Assembly (NCBI GenBank): GCA_010909165.1
Contig: MU008157.1
Location: 186,001 to 250,000 of the forward strand
DNA from: Anthoceros angustus
Lineage: Eukaryota > Streptophyta > Anthocerotopsida > Anthocerotales > Anthocerotaceae
Reading direction: 5' to 3'
Length of the DNA: 64,000 nt
The notes below the pieces were generated by a model, which was not told where the DNA came from, ran no database searches, and saw nothing but the letters and a program-made list of their open reading frames with translations. Of the stretch, positions 60,596 through 64,000 are shown piece after piece (position 1 is the first letter of the stretch; each line of letters opens with the position of its first letter). The position numbers were made by a program, and so were the translations under genes.

Positions 60596-62000
60596 CAGTA
60601 CTCTCGGCGCACATTATTAGAGGAGCTTGTTGTGGCACATGTTGTTGTGACCGACATAAATAACATTGTGAGAGGCGTGTCTTTCGTTTGTACATCCTCG
60701 CCGTAATATCTTGTGTGCTATCCATGCTCTTTTTCAAGGGCAATAGAGCATTGGCCATGGACCATTGTTGCTTTCTTTCTTGGAGTTACTTACTTTGGAA
60801 CATTGCTATCGCAGAGCAGGTAAGGAATTATGTGAGCAGGTAAGGAATTATGTGACAATGGCAAACTGGTAATACACCAATATGTGTGGCTTGGCAATTA
60901 CGTGGCTGTAGAAACGGCTTGAGCTTCAAGCTATGATGAGGCCAGCAAGCTCAAGGAGAGCACATGATATTTCAAAGACAATACGATTGTACCTATGAGC
61001 AATTGTGAAGGCGTATAGAAAATGGTAATCTGACGCGTAGTTCTCTCAAAAGACATGATGCACGAAGGCAACAGATCTTCGAGTGAGTGATCTTAAGGCG
61101 ATAGCGAGCTCGGATAGGTGCCTAGTTTTTTAAAAGCTGTTGATTGAGTTTACTATGCTTACATATGTCACAAAAGAAGTTTGATTGAGGTCTATGCTTG
61201 GTAGTGTCATGCTATAGGGTTGAGTTGATGAGGGATTGAAGATATCTATGATTAAGGTGGCTAGCTTTACAATGTCACACGAACCGGTCATTTTGTAAGG
61301 TAGTGGGGCTTTAGTATGATGCATGGAGTCTAGATAGACTAAATGACATTAAAGAGGTAGAAAATTATGACAAGACTAATCATGTGCCAAGAGTGTGGCA
61401 AGAGGATCCATGGGATCTATATATCCGACAATGATCACCTTGAAATGTTATTATCAATTCCGGATTTGTGGTTAGCTAAAACCGTACAATACCATTTCAA
61501 AGGCGCAAAAAATCTTCTTCTGGTAACTAATCTATCTCTCTTGTAAGACTTGTGACCACAAAGGTTATCTCTTTGAATTTTTCAGAAATAAATAATATTT
61601 TGATAATAATAATAATAATTTTTATTCAGGTTACACATAATCGAATTGTAAACATATCTTCATAAAAATTGAATAATACATTGATAACACTCCTTTTTTC
61701 GCCCATGAAATAATTTATTCTTATTCACCATGCTAGTAAGATTTGTCACTAACTATTTGGAAAAGTGTGCCTCAGAGTGCGAGTTTGGATGACTAACTAT
61801 TAATCTTAACTCCAGAACGGCTGACCATCTCAAATCGAGCCACTTTTATTATATTCACATTACATCCACAAAAATCTTTTGTTCTATGTCTTGTTTGAAG
61901 TTACAGGGCTGATCGTCCCGACATTGAAATAGGTAGCTCTCTTTTTGAGCTTTTGGCTTCAACTTCTAGTACCATTGTCACAAGTCAAGAGGAACACAGA
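60596..62000. other. AT-rich intergenic, no gene recognised
   Basis: A GCAGGTAAGGAATTATGTGA duplication lies at about 60817-60855. Otherwise nothing is supported on either strand. Confidence 0.35.
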
Positions 62001-62108
62001 GGTGAGGATAGGAGCGCAGTGGTAGGGTGTGCTGCGTGGTGTGGCGCGAGCCCCGGTGAGGATAGGAGCGCAGTGGTAGGGTCTGCTGCGTGGCGTGGCG
62101 CGAGCCCC
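62001..62108. repeat. 54-bp tandem duplication
   Basis: GGTGAGGATAGGAGCGCAGT begins at 62001 and 62055, and the units are nearly identical. The following 62110-62400 is GC-rich with GGCACGGC/GGTGGGGC-like phrases and no gene. Confidence 0.85.
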
Positions 62109-62439
62109 GCGGGCCTCCAAGTACATGGCGTAGAGCTGGGGGCTCCCCTTCCCCCCTCTCGTCGCGAGGTTCGGCCGGGTCAGTCGTGGCGCAGCCCGAG
62201 CAAGGTGGGGCGCGGTCGTGGCACAGCCTAGGCAAGGTGGGGCACAGTCCGGCAGAGGTACGGCGGGTCCCCCTCATGGTGGGGCCGGGATTTGGTGCCG
62301 AGCTTTGCGGGTAGGGGGCACGACAGGTAGGGGTGCGGCAAGTTGGGGGCACGGCGCGTGGGGTGGCGTGGCAGGGCCGGATTTCGGGGCCGGTGGGGCC
62401 CGTGGTGAGATGGCTTCAGTTGGGGTTTTCTGACGGTAG

Positions 62440-62515
62440 TCGTCTAGGTTTAGGGTCTGTGGCGTGTGCCCTAGGTTTAGGGTTTTGGTGGCGCTTTAGG
62501 GTTTTCAAAGTGGGT
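62440..62515. repeat. Degenerate telomere-like TTTAGGG motifs
   Basis: GGTTTAGGGT, GGTTTAGGGTTTTGG and CTTTAGGGTTTTC occur within 70 bp. The plant telomere heptamer is recognisable, but copies are isolated rather than tandem, so this is not a telomere. Confidence 0.5.
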
Positions 62516-63100
62516 GGAGGGTACATGGGGCCCAACTTTTTGTGGTACTCGCCATACGGAGCGTACACTTTGTATGTCTAGTAAATGTCAAGGACGTTTT
62601 GTCCTTAGCACCTGGTGCCCCGTCGACCTTGACACCTTCGGGCAGTCCCTGATAGGTTGTTTCCTAAATTGTGTCATTCTCGCTTGTTCCTGCCCTCTCC
62701 CCTATGGTGCAGTCCACTCCTTCAGTGGCAGTCACGGACACCCCCTGTCCTGCCTGCGCTCAGCTGTGCTATGGGGTCACGGGGGTGAAATATCACATTG
62801 GGCACAAACACAAGAACTTCGACCGAACCACCTGGGAGGCTCATGTGAGGTTTGCCTCTTTCAATGGGGCTATACATCTAGCTCCGAATTTGGATGCTCC
62901 CCTGGGCCCGCCCTCAGAGTCCTCGCAATGGTTGCGAATGTAATTGGATCATCTGCTCACCCTGTTCAAAGCACACTTTCCGAGACTCCCGCCTTTTTTG
63001 ACGTTCCCGAGGCGCCTGCATGACGACATTCGCCTTGCCTACCGGCTTCCTTTGGATTGCCTTGCGTTGGACCCTTGGGATGAGGCAGGTTGTTCCTTCC
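62516..63100. other. No gene recognised upstream of the copia fragment
   Basis: A plus frame at 62671-62943 holds CPACAQLCYG and HIGHKH, which could be a degraded C2H2 finger, but this is too weak to call. Confidence 0.3.
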
Positions 63101-63107
63101 TCAACTT

Positions 63108-63368
63108 AAGCCTACACCTTTGTTTAGTGATAGCCAGCGTGCCATTGCACTTGCAAGAAATCCTGTTTTTCACTCTAGAACAAAACATATAGCTGTTGAG
63201 TATCATTATATAAGAAAAAAATTAGAGGATAAAACTATTGATATTAGTTATGTTCAGACTTTAGATAATGCTGCCGATTTATTAACAAAGTCATTGGGAA
63301 TTGAGTTACATAGGAAACACATGAAACGTTTAGGTATTATGGACACACAGTCCAAACCTTTAGCCTAA
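63108..63368 (+). pseudogene. Ty1/copia RNase H C-terminal fragment
   Basis: The frame reads LFSDSQRAIALARNPVFHSR, TKHIAVEYHYIRKKLEDKTI and VQTLDNAADLLTKSLG, the well-conserved end of copia Pol (CDNQSAI..A..P..H.RTKHI...HFIRE...TKAL). The RNase H Asp is kept (FSDS). Upstream Pol is missing, so the element is 5'-truncated or interrupted. The 3' LTR should follow. Confidence 0.9.
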
Positions 63369-64000
63369 TACTCACCCTAGCAACCTTAGGGCCGATTTAA
63401 GATAACCTCAAAATCTCAGCTCAAAATTATAATCTTACTATTTTTATGAACATATTTCCTCTTCTATCTTAAAATAACTTAGGTCGTCTCTGCCTTATTC
63501 TTCATAGACTTCCAAAATAGATCCTGGAATATTTATATAAAAATAATATTTAACCAGGATAATTTATGTAATCAAAACATTAAATTCCCTTAGCACTAGA
63601 GGCACCTACGGAAAACATGTTTGATATGTCTTGGGAATTCCTCACATGGGAGACTTGCTATTTTTATCATGTGTATAGGAGTTTTTCTCACATATGTAGG
63701 AGTCCGGGACATCTCCCTTTTCACTTAAACCTAAGGTGAGTATGTATACTTTATTTTCCTGGTCACCTCTTGGTAGCAGCCCGGGCTTGTACTAGCCCAT
63801 GTCTTTATCTTTAATGCACTTAGGGAAACAAAATGTGTTTATAGTCGCATCAATTGCAGAGACTTTATGCTAGGTTATTATCCTAAAATCAACATAGAAA
63901 TTAGGATATGTAAATATTGAATAACACTTAATAAATACATTCCACCTTTTTCCTTCCTTGCCTGTTCTTCTTTACCGTATCCTCCTCATGTCGTCTCCAC
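63369..64000 (+). repeat. Presumed 3' LTR and flank of the copia element
   Basis: Sequence directly after the Pol stop is AT-rich and non-coding, as expected for a short spacer and LTR. Its ends cannot be defined because there is no second LTR in the window. Confidence 0.35.

Noticed and set aside
62671-62943. C2H2 zinc-finger fragment (CPACAQLC ... HIGHKH)
   Set aside because: Only one incomplete finger, no neighbours of the same type and no extended similarity that I can recognise.

Overview
The window is plant nuclear DNA. Six multi-exon genes have clear green-plant relatives: a GH3 beta-glucosidase, a chloroplast FtsH7/9-type protease, an LRR/ubiquitin-like protein of the At2g30105 kind, ribosomal protein eL31, AUGMIN subunit 2, and a peroxisomal polyamine oxidase. 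To these add a GH47 alpha-mannosidase and an intronless STE20/SPS1-like kinase. Introns are short (about 50-190 bp, mostly 75-130) with ordinary GT-AG ends. Genes are GC-balanced to GC-rich. The transposable elements include a PIF/Harbinger relative, a non-LTR element with a restriction-like endonuclease tail, a DDE integrase of a type better known outside flowering plants, and gypsy and copia pieces. This suggests a streptophyte, and I lean towards a non-flowering one (bryophyte, lycophyte or streptophyte alga), but the species cannot be fixed from the sequence alone.

Layout. 0-4.9 kb: a broken Ty3/gypsy element interrupted by about 2.5 kb of foreign sequence. 4.9-7.5 kb (minus): GH3 beta-glucosidase, 8 exons. 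7.6-17.2 kb: repeats and DNA-transposon debris, with a 1.5-kb tandem duplication carrying a Harbinger transposase tail, a Harbinger accessory-protein relic, an inverted-repeat-bounded element and a DDE-integrase pseudogene. 17.9-21.8 kb (minus): FtsH, modelled as 14 exons. 22.5-24.2 kb: 3' part of a LINE-like element and a minisatellite. 24.9-29.6 kb (plus): a compact cluster of LRR-UBL protein, eL31 and AUG2. 29.6-31.6 kb: decayed copies of parts of that cluster. 32.5-36.0 kb: an AT-rich island with a double-Gag reading frame and a kinase, both intronless. 36-39.6 kb: gene-poor. 39.6-42.2 kb (plus): polyamine oxidase, 10 exons. 42.2-55 kb: satellites, a deleted copia element, unassigned coding-like stretches and a duplicated repeat block. 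55.0-59.0 kb (minus): GH47 mannosidase preceded directly by the 5' part of an aspartic protease gene. 59-64 kb: a 503-bp tandem duplication, low-information sequence, and the 3' end of a copia element.

The host genes do not form a pathway; they are housekeeping and cell-wall, plastid, cytoskeletal and secretory functions. Reading frames given for the main genes were assembled exon by exon, and the summed exon lengths are divisible by three for GH3 (649 aa), FtsH (839 aa), LRR-UBL (379 aa), eL31 (120 aa), AUG2 (305 aa) and polyamine oxidase (486 aa). The mannosidase carries a one-base frameshift in a conserved exon. I found no CRISPR, rRNA or tRNA genes. The observations most worth following are: the possible aspartic-protease/mannosidase fusion transcript; the kinase whose start-codon region was duplicated into a 13-codon upstream reading frame; the decayed LRR-UBL copy; the double-Gag protein; and the 1.5-kb duplicate that has shrunk by many tiny deletions.
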